Origin: Acanthacorydalis orientalis
Lineage: Eukaryota > Arthropoda > Insecta > Megaloptera > Corydalidae
Length of the DNA: 64,000 nt
NCBI GenBank assembly: GCA_034766995.1
Contig: CM068322.1
Coordinates: 19,657,745-19,721,744 of the forward strand
Direction of reading: 5' to 3'
A program made the translations under genes and the position numbers. The notes under the pieces were generated by a model. That model had not been told where the DNA came from and searched no databases. It saw only the letters and a program-made list of their open reading frames with translations. Shown here piece by piece: positions 11,936-24,253 of the stretch; position 1 is the stretch's first letter; the number at the start of each line of letters is the position of its first letter.

Positions 11936-12229
11936 TGTTACTGTTTCGTACTATAAGATTGTTAAAAAATAAAAAGATTTCTTAATATTTGTCTCCATAC
12001 ACACAGATAATATTTAATGTGTTTTGTCGATATTTCAACAATTTTATAATTTTTCATTCGTCAGTTAAGAAAAATAAAAAGTTTATTGAAGAACAGATAA
12101 TCTATTTTATAATTCATTTGTTCTACAGTTTATTTATTAAATAGTTGTTCAAAAAATAGATAAAATTATGCATTTAATTTTATTTAGTGGAAAATTTAAG
12201 TCAAACTATAAAAATATTCCCAGGACGAA

Positions 12230-12425
12230 AATGTTCAATTTAGGATAATTAATCATTAATGGATGTCGTTTATGATATTTCAATGATGATGCTATTATCT
12301 TCAAAGCATTAAAGCGTTTATGATAACACTGCTATCGAAATACGTATAAGGAAAAATAAAAAATGATTAATAATCAAAATCTAAACATTTTTGACCAAAA
12401 AAATTCCATGGTTTTAATTTCGTAT
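12230..12425. repeat. Foldback repeat, copy 4 (both arms)
   Basis: The left arm ATGTTCAATTTAGGATAATT runs through TTTCAATGATGATGCTATTA. The right arm has AACACTGCTATCGAAATACG, then AAAATGATTAATAATC and ACATTTTTGACCAAAAAAAT. It is more diverged than copies 2 and 11. Confidence 0.55.
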
Positions 12426-13379
12426 TTAAGGGCGCGACGACAACTAAGGTTATTATCGGTCCATAGTTTCAAACTAAAATAAAAATTAATACATGAGAAT
12501 GAATTTAATCACCAAATGATTTTTAAAAATAAAAATTCAATCTTCTATTGTAAACTGAATTTTTTTTAATAAAAATCATGTATTCTATAATACTATAAAT
12601 ATATTTATTAAATAAATTAGCAACTTTTTATTAAAATATATAGAAAGTTCCAGTCTTATAAATGTGTTAATACGAATCCTATTTCTTTTCCTTTATGTGT
12701 ATATAAAAGATCATCATCATAGTTTAACCTTTGATAATCCTTTATTGAGTAAGGACATCTACTATATCTTTTCAATGCTTCCATTTTCCACAAAAGTATA
12801 ATAAATTCTGTGATACTTCCTCTTATATGTTGATTGGTCTACATTTCTTAGCTCTTAGTAATTATTGTTGTTCATTAAGTATATTTCCTTACAATTTTTT
12901 TTTTGGTTATATTTTCTTATATCCAACATAAACTATCCGTTTCTACTTCAAACTCTACTCATGTTATTATATCTGTTACTTCTATTTGTGTATTCATGTA
13001 ATTCTTCTTATAATTCCTATCACGTATTATAGATGAATATTTTATTAAATATTTTAATCAAATGTATATTTAATGATACACTTTCAATTTTTTTATACGA
13101 CAGAAAACATATTAATCATGCTGTAATATAAATCACAACATGTCTCATTTTAGAGCAATTTTTAAATTCACTCACACATTCTAAATTTAGTCAAAGTGTA
13201 ATTGTTATTTAATACACGTTTGACCCCTTTTTACTTAATTTAAAATGCATATTCGATGGTCGTCCCTAACTGAGATCATTGTACGCACTTACCATTTCAT
13301 TATTTCTAAACGAAGTCACTAACCTTCAGATACATCAAAAAAAGTTTTATTATACAAAAAGCATTCAATCTTTAATACT

Positions 13380-13381
<2 letters not shown>
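12426..13381. other. AT-rich non-coding stretch
   Basis: No gene recognised. A short TC-rich, polypyrimidine-biased section at about 12700-12860 has no adjacent exon signal. Confidence 0.45.
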
Positions 13382-13420
<39 letters not shown>

Positions 13421-13431
13421 AGAGAGAGAGA
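13382..13431. repeat. (TA)n(GA)n microsatellite
   Basis: About 37 bp of TA followed by GGGAGAGAGAGAG. Confidence 0.95.
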
Positions 13432-13612
13432 AACATATAGGTATGTGTATATATTAAAAATGAACGTTTAAAAAGTCTTGCTGATAGAATAAATTCTCAT
13501 CCAATACTATGATGAAAACCGAACGGATATATTTTAAAAGTTTCCGTTCGTTCTATTGAATTTCATTCAAAATGCAAATTGGATAAATCAAAAGTATACT
13601 TTAACGACTATC

Positions 13613-13923
13613 GATATACATATACATACATACATATACATATAAATATACATATATATATATATACATACATATATATACATATATATATATACATATA
13701 TATATATACATACATATATATATACATACATATATATATACATACATATATATATATACATACATATATATATACATACATATATATATACATACATATA
13801 TATATACATACATATATATATATATATATACATATATATATACATACATATATATATATACATACATATATATATACATACATATATATATATACATACA
13901 TATATATATACATACATATATAT

Positions 13924-13961
<38 letters not shown>
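13613..13961. repeat. Long TA/CATA tandem tract with higher-order period
   Basis: About 349 bp built from CATACA alternating with runs of TA, giving an irregular 16-18 bp unit (CATACATATATATATA and longer variants) repeated roughly twenty times. The four overlapping open frames here, on both strands, translate only to Tyr-Ile-His-Thr or Tyr-Ile-Cys-Met runs and are composition artefacts. Confidence 0.95.
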
Positions 13962-13964
<3 letters not shown>

Positions 13965-14510
13965 TGAAGGTTATGTTAAAACTAAATCTGTTGGAATAGA
14001 TTTGTCAAGTGGTGAATAATGATTCTTCAGAATGTAGGTTAGTGGTTTATTGATGACTGCCATTTCGTAAAGTGACTCCCTCTCTTCACTTCTTACTTTT
14101 CGTCCAACCCTTCACTGGCATTGCGTGTAGAAATACAACACTAGCGTTCTTCCTCATCCGATCGCAGTGGTGTTTCAGTGCGGTTAACGCTTGCTTGTTT
14201 TGGAATCGTGCCACGTGGAAATGCGAAGTGGAGTAAAGAATGATTTCTGAAGTGGTTTTATGCATTCGTACTTATCGATTGAGACGATATTATGTTCTTT
14301 AATATGCTGATGTAGCACTTCGATAGAAATTTTTTGAAATTTTATTGAAGTACAACGGACAGAAATCGGTAGAGGAAAACATTCGGTCGATGATTTGTTG
14401 ATGGGATGTATAGTAACAAGCGATTTATTTTATGCAGAAATGCTTTCAAGCACTTTACAAATATTAGTATGCAACTAAAATATATTGAGAAAGGAAACGG
14501 TATATTATTT
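13962..14510. other. Comparatively G+C-rich unique segment
   Basis: The segment of about 400 bp at 14010-14440 is clearly less AT-rich than its neighbours and contains ATCCGATCGCAGTGGTG and GTGCCACGTGGAAATGCG. Neither strand gives a frame longer than about 35 codons that I can link to a protein. It may be a regulatory region, an untranslated exon or a fragment of an unknown repeat. The CACGTG E-box at about 14211 is a possible bHLH site. Confidence 0.4.
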
Positions 14511-14511
14511 T

Positions 14512-14566
<55 letters not shown>
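14511..14566. repeat. (TA)n microsatellite
   Basis: TA tract flanked by CATACA and CACATA. Confidence 0.9.
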
Positions 14567-16320
14567 GGAAGCTTACAGACAGGTCATTCTAGGAATAATT
14601 GCAGTCATGTATCATTCAGGAAAAAAATATAACATGCATGCTGTGTAATAACGAACGATACAATCTAATAGTCTATCTACAATGAAAATATGAATAATTA
14701 AACTACAATTATAAATAGTTTAAATCTTTGACGCATACTCCAGGTTTGAGCTATAGCCTATTCAATCATCATTTAAATTAAATATGAACGTGTGTATTTT
14801 TAATTCTAATTAATATTCTTCATTACTAAACAATAATAATTTAAATAAATTGACACTTAAACTCGAGATTACTGTACAACTTTAATAATATTTTTTCAAC
14901 TGTTTATATATTACCGTATCATATTTTCATTTCATTATTTATTAACAATTTAATATGAGATACCATCATAGTCTTACATGTGACAGTTGAAAATGTAAAT
15001 AAATACAATTATGAAACAATGATTATGTTATTCTGGAGTTTAATATCTTCAAAATTTGTTTGTTTCAATTTTACTCAGTATTCTTTAATTTAAAGTATAC
15101 AAACAACACAAATTAACAGGACTTGATAATGGAATGAGTTCAAGAGATTTTAAAGTAAATAAATGCAATTTTTAAATTATTTTTTAAAATGAATTTTGGT
15201 AATTGTATTATAGATGTCGATACATAAATTAAAAACATTTCTGTTTATCATTGTTCTCATATCTAGAAAAAATTACTGATTTTCTGTTCAGTAATTTATA
15301 AGATAAATCAATTGAACATTAAAAAAACACAAAATAAAATGAGATTAATTATATATTTCAATAACGATTGTTTGTTTTTCAAATATGTCAAACTACATAT
15401 ATTGTTTTGAAATAATTAAATGATTTTTTGGCTACTGAAAAAAGCTATCTGTAAGTTACAAATAGAATAAATAAATTGATGTTTGACCTTTACTTTAACT
15501 GATGAAGTGAAATAAATTGTCTTTGTGTTCACATTTGTTCTTAAATTGAGAAAGAAATGTTTCTTTTTTTATCGAATTCCTACTTACGATAAAAATAACT
15601 GTGAAGTAGAAACAGAAATATGTTTCAATATATTAATATTAATGAAATGCTTAGATGTGTATTGAATGTCAATCTTTACTAAGAAAACATTATGGTTTGG
15701 TTTCATTACTCGAAAATTGATATTCTATCGAGAAATAAGAATTTATTAATACTTTCTTAAAATATAACAAAACGATTAAATCAAATAAATACTTTTATGA
15801 AGTTAGTAGTCAGTGTTTCAATTGTCTCATCTTTCACAAACTTCGAATGGTATACAATAAACTTTGAAAAACATCCGTCTTTTGTAAATCATAAAGTTTT
15901 TATTTCCGATAGAGCCTATTCTATTTTTTCTACAACAATATTTAATTACACAGATCATAAAATATGACAATAAAATCAAATAAAAAAAATTAAATTGAAA
16001 CTATATTTTACCCAATTTTACCGCAATTTACAATTTTTCACGTATATAATTACATTATTTAAATAAAAAGTGTCTAAAATGAAACTATCATCTATCTATA
16101 TAAAGATTTATAAGACAAGTTCTATTCATTAAACAATATAACAAAATTTTAATATTAAATTATTAAACATTTTGATTCGATATTTTTGGATAGTTATATG
16201 TGTAGAAAATAAAAATATATTTGCATAAATCACAATCCACACATTAATCTAAGAGTTTATAGACTATAGGAACGTTGAGTTTTTTAAAAAAAATATTATT
16301 AAACTTTTGAATTGTATAAA

Positions 16321-16323
<3 letters not shown>
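14567..16323. other. AT-rich non-coding stretch
   Basis: About 1.75 kb without a recognisable gene or element. Confidence 0.5.

Positions 16324-16381
<58 letters not shown>
16324..16381. repeat. (TA)n microsatellite
   Basis: Pure TA tract of about 57 bp. Confidence 0.95.
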
Positions 16382-16382
<1 letters not shown>

Positions 16383-17301
16383 CTCGAACATTCTCTTTTA
16401 AAATATCAAGAACAAATATTTTATAATTCAATAAAAACATAAATAATTATCTTTTATATTATGGATGAAAATAAGTATAATATTTCCACAATTATCTTAT
16501 AAAGTGAATGTAAAGTATTCTAACATTTCTCTGTTTTTCATTTCCACGATTTAATCCATTATTTGCACGCGATAGTAGAAAATAATATAATAGAACAAAA
16601 AAAAGTGCACATTTCAAACTTAAAATCTGTGCGAGAGAACCTAGTGAATGAAACATATTATTCTCGTGTAATCAAAAAAAGCTTAATTTGGTATGAACCA
16701 ACTGAACACAAATATGAACAGACAATTACAATTTCAAACGAAATCAATTCTTGAACGCAAACAAAAACTTGAATCATGTCAACGATGTTGTATGAAAAAA
16801 AATTAATGGAATTACGGTCTCGATTCAGATGATGTTCACATAAGAGAATTACCTGTCAATAACATAGATTTGCAGAGGAAAGCGATATGAATTGTATTGG
16901 TTTTATAAAATGAAAATATTACTGGTAATATAAAATATGAACTTTTTTCGTTTTTAATTAAATATTTGATGAATATCCACAAGGATAAATTGAATTTAAA
17001 ATCGTAATGAAATTTCATGTTCATTTTTTTCACCGAACTGTGAGGAATAGGAATGGTTCTAGTATTTACAATCATGAGTTTTCTCTTCAAATTCGTATTT
17101 TCGTAAGTAAACATGAAGTAATTGTTTTTTAAAAAAATGTTATATACTTGCTAAAGGATTTTATAATAGTTTAATAAAATAAAACAGTATAGTAATACAT
17201 AAAAGAAACGTATAATTTGTATATTAAAATCATATTATTAAACTATAACATATAAATTTTATAAAAGCGGGTGGTTGATTTGACTTTTTACATATTGTTT
17301 A
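16382..17301. other. AT-rich non-coding stretch with unassigned short frames
   Basis: A 63-codon plus-strand frame (16563-16754) starts at TTG, not ATG, and has no recognisable motif. The minus-strand frame at 16836-17114 is likewise unassigned. Neither has codon or context support as a gene. Confidence 0.4.
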
Positions 17302-17447
17302 TACGAGGCACGTTTTTAAGGTAAGGTTCGCTCAGAAATTAGAAAAAAAACATCAATGATAAAAGGCAAAGAACATATACATATATACATTATTTTTCCA
17401 TATATATTTCATATTCATTCATTATTTTTCCATATATATATTTTCCA

Positions 17448-18459
17448 CTATTGACTTCCATGCATTTTTGGTATCACGGCATCAGCTTCCCTATTTCCGT
17501 GTTGAAATATGCCGCCTATGACTTGAATCAGTTAGTAACGCCTGTCTTCGTCATTTTCAAAGCGTTTAAATGTAAGCCATTTCTATAGATACACAAACAA
17601 GTGGTAATCGCTAGGTGCGAAATCACGATTGTAGACTGGATGATCAAAAAATTCCCATTCAATATCTTGCAACATTTGAACAGTTCAAGCTGCAGCATGA
17701 AGTCTCGCATTATCGTACAAAAGCACAATCCCACTGGTCAATAACATACATCTTTTGTTTTGAATGGTACGTCTAAGTTTCCTCATTGTTTCAGAATAAG
17801 CATTGACATTAATCACCATTCCACGTTCAAGAAAATCAACAAGCAAAACCCCTTTTTATTCTAGAAAATGTTGGTTATGCATTTTCTGACCGAAGGTGCT
17901 TACTTAAAGTTCTTTACCTTCGGGGACAACAATTGCATTAACCATTGCTTTGATTTAACGTTTGTGTAGGAACTCCAGGTCTCATCTCCAATCACAATAT
18001 GGCTGAAAAAGTAGTCTCCTTTAATATCCTAGCGTTGTCGAATTGGCTAGCTGAATCAATTTTTTGATATCCATCTGGAACATAGTTTTTTGTAGCCTAG
18101 CTTTCTTTGTCATAATGTCATGAATCACTGATCGTGAAACTTCTAGAAATTCAATACAGAATTGTGTAATTGTGAAACGATGATATTCTCGAATTTTCAT
18201 GTTCACTTTTTCCACCAAATCATTTGTCATCACACTAGGCCCTAGTCATGAATATCACACTAGGCACTTAGTCATGAATATTCGACTGTCTTTCTTTAAA
18301 TGTACGACACCATTGCCTAACCTTACTGTTATTCATAACATTTGGCCCATTCACCTCACAAATTAGCCTGCGAATTTCAGGACTATTGTTTTTTACTAAC
18401 AAAAACCGGATCACAGTACGAACCTCGCAGTTGGCGGAATTATTTATTGTTGCACTCGT
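17448..18459 (-). pseudogene. mariner transposase, decayed
   Basis: An N-terminal open stretch of about 72 codons includes EVRTVIRFLLVKNNSPEIRR and SKVRQWCRTFKERQSNIHD, the mariner helix-turn-helix region. Its expected start codon reads ACG (18457-18459), so ATG may have been lost. Then come GDETWSSYTNV (first catalytic Asp), LLYDNARLHAAA (second) and FAPSDYHLF (third). Counting across one stop gives 34 residues between the second and third Asp, the DD34D spacing that defines mariner. Multiple in-frame stops and frameshifts make it inactive, although all three catalytic residues can still be read. Confidence 0.85.
18231..18281. repeat. 25-bp tandem duplication inside the mariner
   Basis: CACACTAGGCCCTAGTCATG plus AATAT is followed by a second copy with two small changes (CACACTAGGCACTTAGTCAT). 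It falls in the transposase N-terminal coding part and adds to its disruption. Confidence 0.85.
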
Positions 18460-18623
18460 TATAAATCACTTACGCGCGACATCAAACAAGAATCCGACGG
18501 TGACAAAATGGGTAATGGCCACCCCATAAACCATATAAAGTTATTGCGAATGCGCGGTCACATTATTCATGTTTAATCGGCGGTAATTACAAAACAGACC
18601 TCATTTTAAAAACGCGCCTCGTA

Positions 18624-20127
18624 TTTTAATAATAATATAATTTTATATTTTTGTATTTTTTAAAATTTTATAAAAAATATTATATAACAATCTATTTTAT
18701 ATTAAAAAGTAGACCAAAAATTACAAATTAACTACGTATACAATCAGTAACTTTGCAATTAAAATACAATTATTTTTGCATTTACTGAAATGATTTTCTA
18801 TTCTCTGATATTTTAAATAGTGTTGTCCAACAATACAATTTGTTACTAGTAAATATAATGAACTAAATCTACATGATACTGTTTGCATTTAATATATTAT
18901 AAGATCAACAACAGTACTTTTGCTAAATGGAAAATTCACTTGACAGTTTGTCTACACTATAATATTTTAAAGTTTTTATTCGTATAAGAAAAGTAAACTT
19001 ACTACACTGTTTTTTATATTTTGTTTCGACTGATTAAATTTCACAATTGCACTAATTTCTAAATAACAATATTTACTATATAAAAACCAACTTCTATAGT
19101 TAGTCCCTACGTATATAAATTAATAAATTTATTAATTGCAGATAAGAAATTTAGCAAAATTACAAAAAATTTGACACGTATGACAACCAAATAATCACCA
19201 ATTAATGTATAAGGTACAGCCTTATATTTTTTTTATACTCAAATATATTATGAAGCATATGTTTTAAAAATTACCGTATGCTTTAAAATGTAGACTTTAT
19301 AAATATATATATATATAATCTTCGATTTAAAATATCCGAAAAAAAATTAAAAAGTATTAATAATGATAATATATATTTTTTTTAAATAATAAAAATAAAT
19401 CTCCCGTTACGTTTACATCCAACTTTACTAGTGATTGATTACTTGATGCTTGCAATCAAAAAAAAAATTTTTTTTCTGTATATCTGTATAAAAAATTATT
19501 TCTCTGTATATTTTTATTTCGTATTTTAAATTCTTCTACGATAGAATATCAATTTCAAATAAATTATCTGTCTCCGTATTTTTTTTCAAAAAAAATAGAC
19601 CTATTTATTTCACACGACAACATCGATTACCTATTTTCATTAAGATGCGCAGAGAAGAAAACTTCACAAATTTATTTAGTTAAGCGCATCACGTATTCTA
19701 GAAAACGATATCACGGGTATTTCGTAGAAATCAATTTAAAGTTGATTGTCAGTCTCTAGAAAAGACCATCAATTTAAATTTACTCTAGTACGCCTACCAA
19801 ACCACCGTAATAGCTTTTGACATTTTGTAGATTTATTATCGCTCAATATACATTTTTTAATTGACTGACATTTCCACGTTCTGAAAGTTAAAGTGTTATG
19901 GACTAATTGTTTTTATGACGACCAATAGACATTAAAAACCGTTATCGAGCATGTTTATTTGATAAATACATAAAAAAGATTCTATAACTGCATACTATTA
20001 TATTTGATTTTTAAATTTACTACATGATATCAATTCTCTATTATCAGTTATTGTATTCGTTCAATGTGTTCACGTGCTTTCTTGTACACGTGTTTGAATA
20101 TGAAAATTATTTTTTCTAGTTAATATC
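18624..20127. other. AT-rich non-coding stretch
   Basis: About 1.5 kb, no gene recognised. A somewhat less AT-rich portion at 19610-19830 has no motif I can name. A short TA run lies at 19303-19318. Confidence 0.5.
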
Positions 20128-20149
20128 ATATATATATATATATATATAT
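20128..20149. repeat. (TA)n microsatellite
   Basis: Short TA tract. Confidence 0.85.
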
Positions 20150-20827
20150 TTGTGTCATTTTCACATAAAATAATTTATATTTGACTTAGTTTTTATAAAT
20201 ATCTATTATTTTAAAAACAACCTAATTAATAAGTTATTTAATATTTCAACGATTTTCCATAAATTGCATTTAAATATTTGTAGAAAAATCACAGATATAT
20301 AAGCAATATTTACAATCATTATGACTGAAAAAGAATTATTAATTATGGATAACTGAAAGCTTGGAAGCAAATGAAAATGACTGAATAATTCCTGTATATG
20401 TTTGAATGCTATTAGAAGTTCCCTTTTTTCGATTTATTTCATCTTATCATTATTCATACAATTCTAATTTCTTCGAATGATTATAATTGATACAATCAGT
20501 ATAATTGACAGTCCTGTTTAAATTTATAGATAATTTTATGTAAATAAATTAAAATACTAGAAGCAGTAAAGATTTTAATTGTCTATGCACTCCTAAACCT
20601 AAAAAAATAGGAGTAAAAAATATTAGAAAGATTTTTTTCACAAATCAAATTTAAAACCATTATATTTTTATAACATTTATGGACAAACACCAAATGATAC
20701 TATTTTTCTCTAATTCTTTTTTTAATTCTGATTGAGATAGAACATTAAATATAGAATATTTCAAAAACCTACAGAATTATGAAAAAATCTGACCATAAAC
20801 TGTAAAATGCATATATTTTACTGACTC
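20150..20827. other. AT-rich non-coding stretch
   Basis: Nothing recognised. Confidence 0.5.
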
Positions 20828-20840
20828 ATATATATATATA

Positions 20841-20887
<47 letters not shown>

Positions 20888-20918
20888 TTATATATATATA
20901 TTTATACATATATATATT

Positions 20919-20978
<60 letters not shown>

Positions 20979-20979
20979 C

Positions 20980-21029
<50 letters not shown>
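20828..21029. repeat. Long compound TA tract
   Basis: About 202 bp of TA with two kinds of interruption that change along its length: TATTTATA in the first half and TATACATA in the second, suggesting separate expansion events within one tract. Confidence 0.95.
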
Positions 21030-21169
21030 TGATATTTATCTGTTTCTTATATAAGATTTATATTTTCTAAAGTATGGTTATAAAAGAGAAGCATTCATTG
21101 AAAAATATTACATTATACCAATTAGATTATCAAAAATATATTTCAATCCCCAATAAATTATACATTTTT

Positions 21170-21465
21170 TTCTGATTAAAAATTTTCAAAATTGATTACT
21201 GATGTATTTTGGTTATTATTTAGGCACACATGTATACAATCAATTCGATGATGATAAAATCGACAAATCTGATTTTTATGTACATCAGCGCTTTGAAGAT
21301 GGTGGCATAATGTTATTGAAACGTATATTAGCATCAATAAAAAATTATCAATGATCTATTATTCAACATTTTTCATCAAAAAAATATATGGCTTATGGGG
21401 AAGTGAAAAATTCATTTGTGAAAGTGAATTTGGACATCGTACCAAAAACTATACTGTGAAGTGTA
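21170..21465. repeat. Foldback repeat, copy 5 (both arms)
   Basis: The left arm has TGATTAAAAATTTTCAAAAT and AATTCGATGATGATAAAATC. The core is GTACATCAGCGCTTTGAAGA. The right arm has TGGTGGCATAATGTTATTGA, AAAATTATCAATGATC, CAACATTTTTCATCAAAAAA and TTATGGGGAAGTGAAAAATT. The outer sequence GTGAATTTGGACATCGTACC also appears in related form in other copies. Confidence 0.65.
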
Positions 21466-21706
21466 TTAGATATTCTGTTTTGATATATTTTTCAATATAA
21501 AGTTTTCTACTCATTGACCAATAAAAATGATTATTAATTTGAAAAATAATTTGTATCAATTAGTGAAAATCAAATCTACGTATTATCGCCGAATATCAAA
21601 TAAAATGTACGGGCGCTAATTATTCTAGGTATCCATGCAACCTTAAACCTAAAATAAATAAATCAAATAAAATGTACTGAAAATTATCATAACTTGTTTT
21701 CATAGC

Positions 21707-21783
21707 TGAAAGTCATTTTATTGTTTGTTTTACACATCAATCAGGTGAAAGTCGTTTTACTATTGATTTTATACATTAATCAT
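21707..21783. repeat. 38-bp tandem duplication
   Basis: Two adjacent copies of a unit starting TGAAAGTC.TTTTA and ending ACA(T/C)CAATCA or ATTAATCA, with about five differences. Confidence 0.75.
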
Positions 21784-21824
21784 TTTTTTTTCAAGTTTAC
21801 AGCTTCGAAATTTTTGTTTAATCA

Positions 21825-21900
21825 ATAGTTAATAAAAAATTATTGAACATTTTGGATAGAAAAAACATTATGTGTGGAGTTTGAAAATTCAAATGTAAAA
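21825..21900. repeat. Foldback repeat, copy 6 (one arm)
   Basis: Right-arm fragment: AATCAATAGTTAATAAAAAA, TTATTGAACATTTTGGAT, then ATTATGTGTGGAGTTTGAAA. No left arm recognised. Confidence 0.5.
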
Positions 21901-23156
21901 ATAATTAACAATTGTTCATTTTTTTATACTGAACTCATTTTTCAAAAAGCTGATCATTAAAATAAATCGTAACAATGATCAGTCAGTTGAAATTAAACTT
22001 CCATTTCTATCGAGTCAGTAATAAATTATGTTGATACCTAAATATAATTGTATTCAATACAAAATGTCAAGTTCGCTTATTCATTCTTAGAAAATGAATA
22101 AATAATATTCAAAAGATTTATCACATTTTTTGAAAAAACTTACTTAATAAAAATTGGTTTGATATTTTTAATAGAATGATGTTTCTTAATAGACAGAATT
22201 ACTTTTTTGTACGTCAAAAGTATATTATTAATGGAATCATGAAGTGGAGTAATAAGTAGAAGTTTTATCTAGTTGTTGGTTAACAATTAATATAATAGAT
22301 TTGATTTAATTTTTTAATATTTTATATTAATATAACGACATTATATGTAAGTCTAGTTGATTAGTACACAACCATCATTCTATAGAAAAAGTATTATATT
22401 TCTAAGAAAACAATTTTTCAAAAATGGATTATTTTTTTGCATTATTAAAATTGATCAAAACTTCAATTTGAACTGAAATAACTTTCAATAATTGTATATT
22501 TATTTCAAACCTATATCACTATCAGATATATACTTATCATTCTACGAAAAAATAATATCCTTAATTTTTCTAAGAAGAAAATATACCATAATAGCGAATA
22601 ACTCAAATCCGTTAGGATGTATAATACTTGAATATCATTTGAATAATCACACCGATCAATATTTAATATTCCGACTCGTCGTTGAAAACAAACTAAACGC
22701 ACGGAATCGTAATTTTGAGTAACACAATAGTCGCAACAATTGCGAATGAGTCATCAAGAACCTTAATCGTTCTCTTGCCACAATTAACAGTCACGATAAT
22801 TTCTCAAGTGCTAGTCGGTCTCTAGCCTTGCATTTAATACACATGGAATGACGAAAAACGGAAACCGAGCGATAAAATATGGTACTGTGCAATAACACAA
22901 GTAACTGTTATATTTACATCCGTCGTCTATCTTTATTTTGCAACAGGATATCCTTTAATGATTTTTGTTATTCAATAAATCGAGACGCCTACAATACAAA
23001 GGAGCATATCGACGTGATCCAGCAACGTCGTTATCAGATAAACAGATTGTTTCGATTTTGGTATTAAATGTTATAACGAATGTATATTTTACTAAGCTGA
23101 CTAATTAATCAAACGAGCGACAAACAGATTTTTTCTATTCACTCACTACGAAGTAA

Positions 23157-23158
<2 letters not shown>
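21901..23158. other. Non-coding stretch, more G+C-rich at 22700-23110
   Basis: The first part is AT-rich with chance frames on both strands around 22500-22720. From about 22700 to 23110 the composition is less AT-rich (CAGTCACGATAATTTCTC, GACGTGATCCAGCAACGTCG). A 62-codon plus-strand frame (22879-23067) begins with a true ATG but has no recognisable motif. Could be a conserved non-coding element or an unassigned exon. Confidence 0.35.
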
Positions 23159-23226
<68 letters not shown>

Positions 23227-23230
23227 AGTG

Positions 23231-23263
<33 letters not shown>

Positions 23264-23264
23264 T
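23159..23264. repeat. (TA)n(TG)n(TA)n microsatellite
   Basis: TA, then TG with one AG interruption, then TA again; about 106 bp. Confidence 0.95.
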
Positions 23265-23565
23265 ATAATAATTAAAATGAAATATGATAATAAAATATAC
23301 AATTATTGAAAAATTATATATGCAAAAAAAATAAATTAATAAAAATCATGGTACGTATTAATTAAATATTTATTTTTAAAAAAAAAACAATAACATTCAT
23401 TGAAATAACTGGTTGGAAATTAATAAAGTGTATAAGAAAATATAACATTTTTTTTTAAAAAATTAAACACAAATTTTCACAATGATTTTGTACAAAGAAT
23501 CTAATACCCTGTTAAAACATTTTCAATCACCCTTACCCAAACATTAAAATAGATTAAAGTATAAG

Positions 23566-23682
23566 CTACTGAATCTTGTTGAAAAAATAAACACACAATT
23601 GCTCCCAACGGGAAACCAAATTATAAAGTTCAAAAGGCGTTGTACTGATAAAATCATTGAAGCTTGAGCGAACGACACGTAC
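23566..23682 (-). pseudogene. mariner transposase C-terminal remnant
   Basis: The minus strand reads VRSSFNDFISTTPFELYNLV, then SRWEQ, and stops at 23566. This fits the closing segment of insect-type mariner transposases (pattern V-R-x-S-x-x-D-F-I-x-S-K-P-x-x-F-F, then L-P-x-R-W). A few residues are missing between the two blocks. No catalytic residues or terminal repeats are recognisable nearby. The right side runs into a CA/TA microsatellite, so only a stub remains. Confidence 0.45.
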
Positions 23683-23710
23683 ATAAAAAAGTTCAAAGTT
23701 TCATACATCC

Positions 23711-23736
23711 ACACAAACACACACACACATATATAC

Positions 23737-23788
<52 letters not shown>
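23711..23788. repeat. (CA)n(TA)n microsatellite
   Basis: ACACAAACACACACAC passes into TATACATA and then a pure TA tract. Confidence 0.95.
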
Positions 23789-23789
<1 letters not shown>

Positions 23790-24253
23790 AACCATCCTGT
23801 TTGTTATTTTAATATTAAATGTACGTCTTAATTAAAGTTTTTAGTTGATGGCATTATTCATCTTTTTATCTTCATACTTTGTATCATTTCAATAACATGA
23901 AAATTTTATTTTATAGAATACCACGGCAATATCACTCGTGTTTGAATAAAATCAAGGTTCGTTTTTATTAAAATATTTTCAGACATACTGAAGTGTAAAG
24001 AAAAAAGAGCTTTATTATATATTTAAATTAGTAGATAAAGGATGTGCTGTACAAATATATCTATATTACTTATGAAAATAATTATTTCGAAAGATAAAAC
24101 AGTACCAAACGAATCTACTTTATAGTTTTTTATCAGAGGATTATTGAATATATGATATATTAACTGCAATTTTTTTACTGCGAATTTTAAAGGTCAAATT
24201 AATCAAAATAATATTTTGTTTTTCTGATATATGTATCTGTTTTAATTTTAGAC
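23789..24253. other. AT-rich non-coding stretch
   Basis: Nothing recognised. Confidence 0.5.

Larger units (their letters stand above)
17302..18623 (-). mobile_element. Near full-length mariner transposon (DD34D)
   Basis: A 1318-bp element (17304-18621), the usual size for mariner, flanked by TA at 17302-17303 and 18622-18623. The terminal inverted repeats are CGAGGCACGTTTTTAAGGTA on the left and CGAGGCGCGTTTTTAAAATG on the right (minus strand). The minus strand carries one mariner transposase gene from end to end, now broken by stops and frameshifts. A 25-bp tandem duplication lies inside at 18231-18281. Confidence 0.9.

Noticed and set aside
13579..14019. Long open frames on both strands (up to 146 codons)
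   Set aside because: They translate only to Tyr-Ile-His-Thr or Cys-Met runs from the TA/CATA tract, and equivalent frames exist on the opposite strand.
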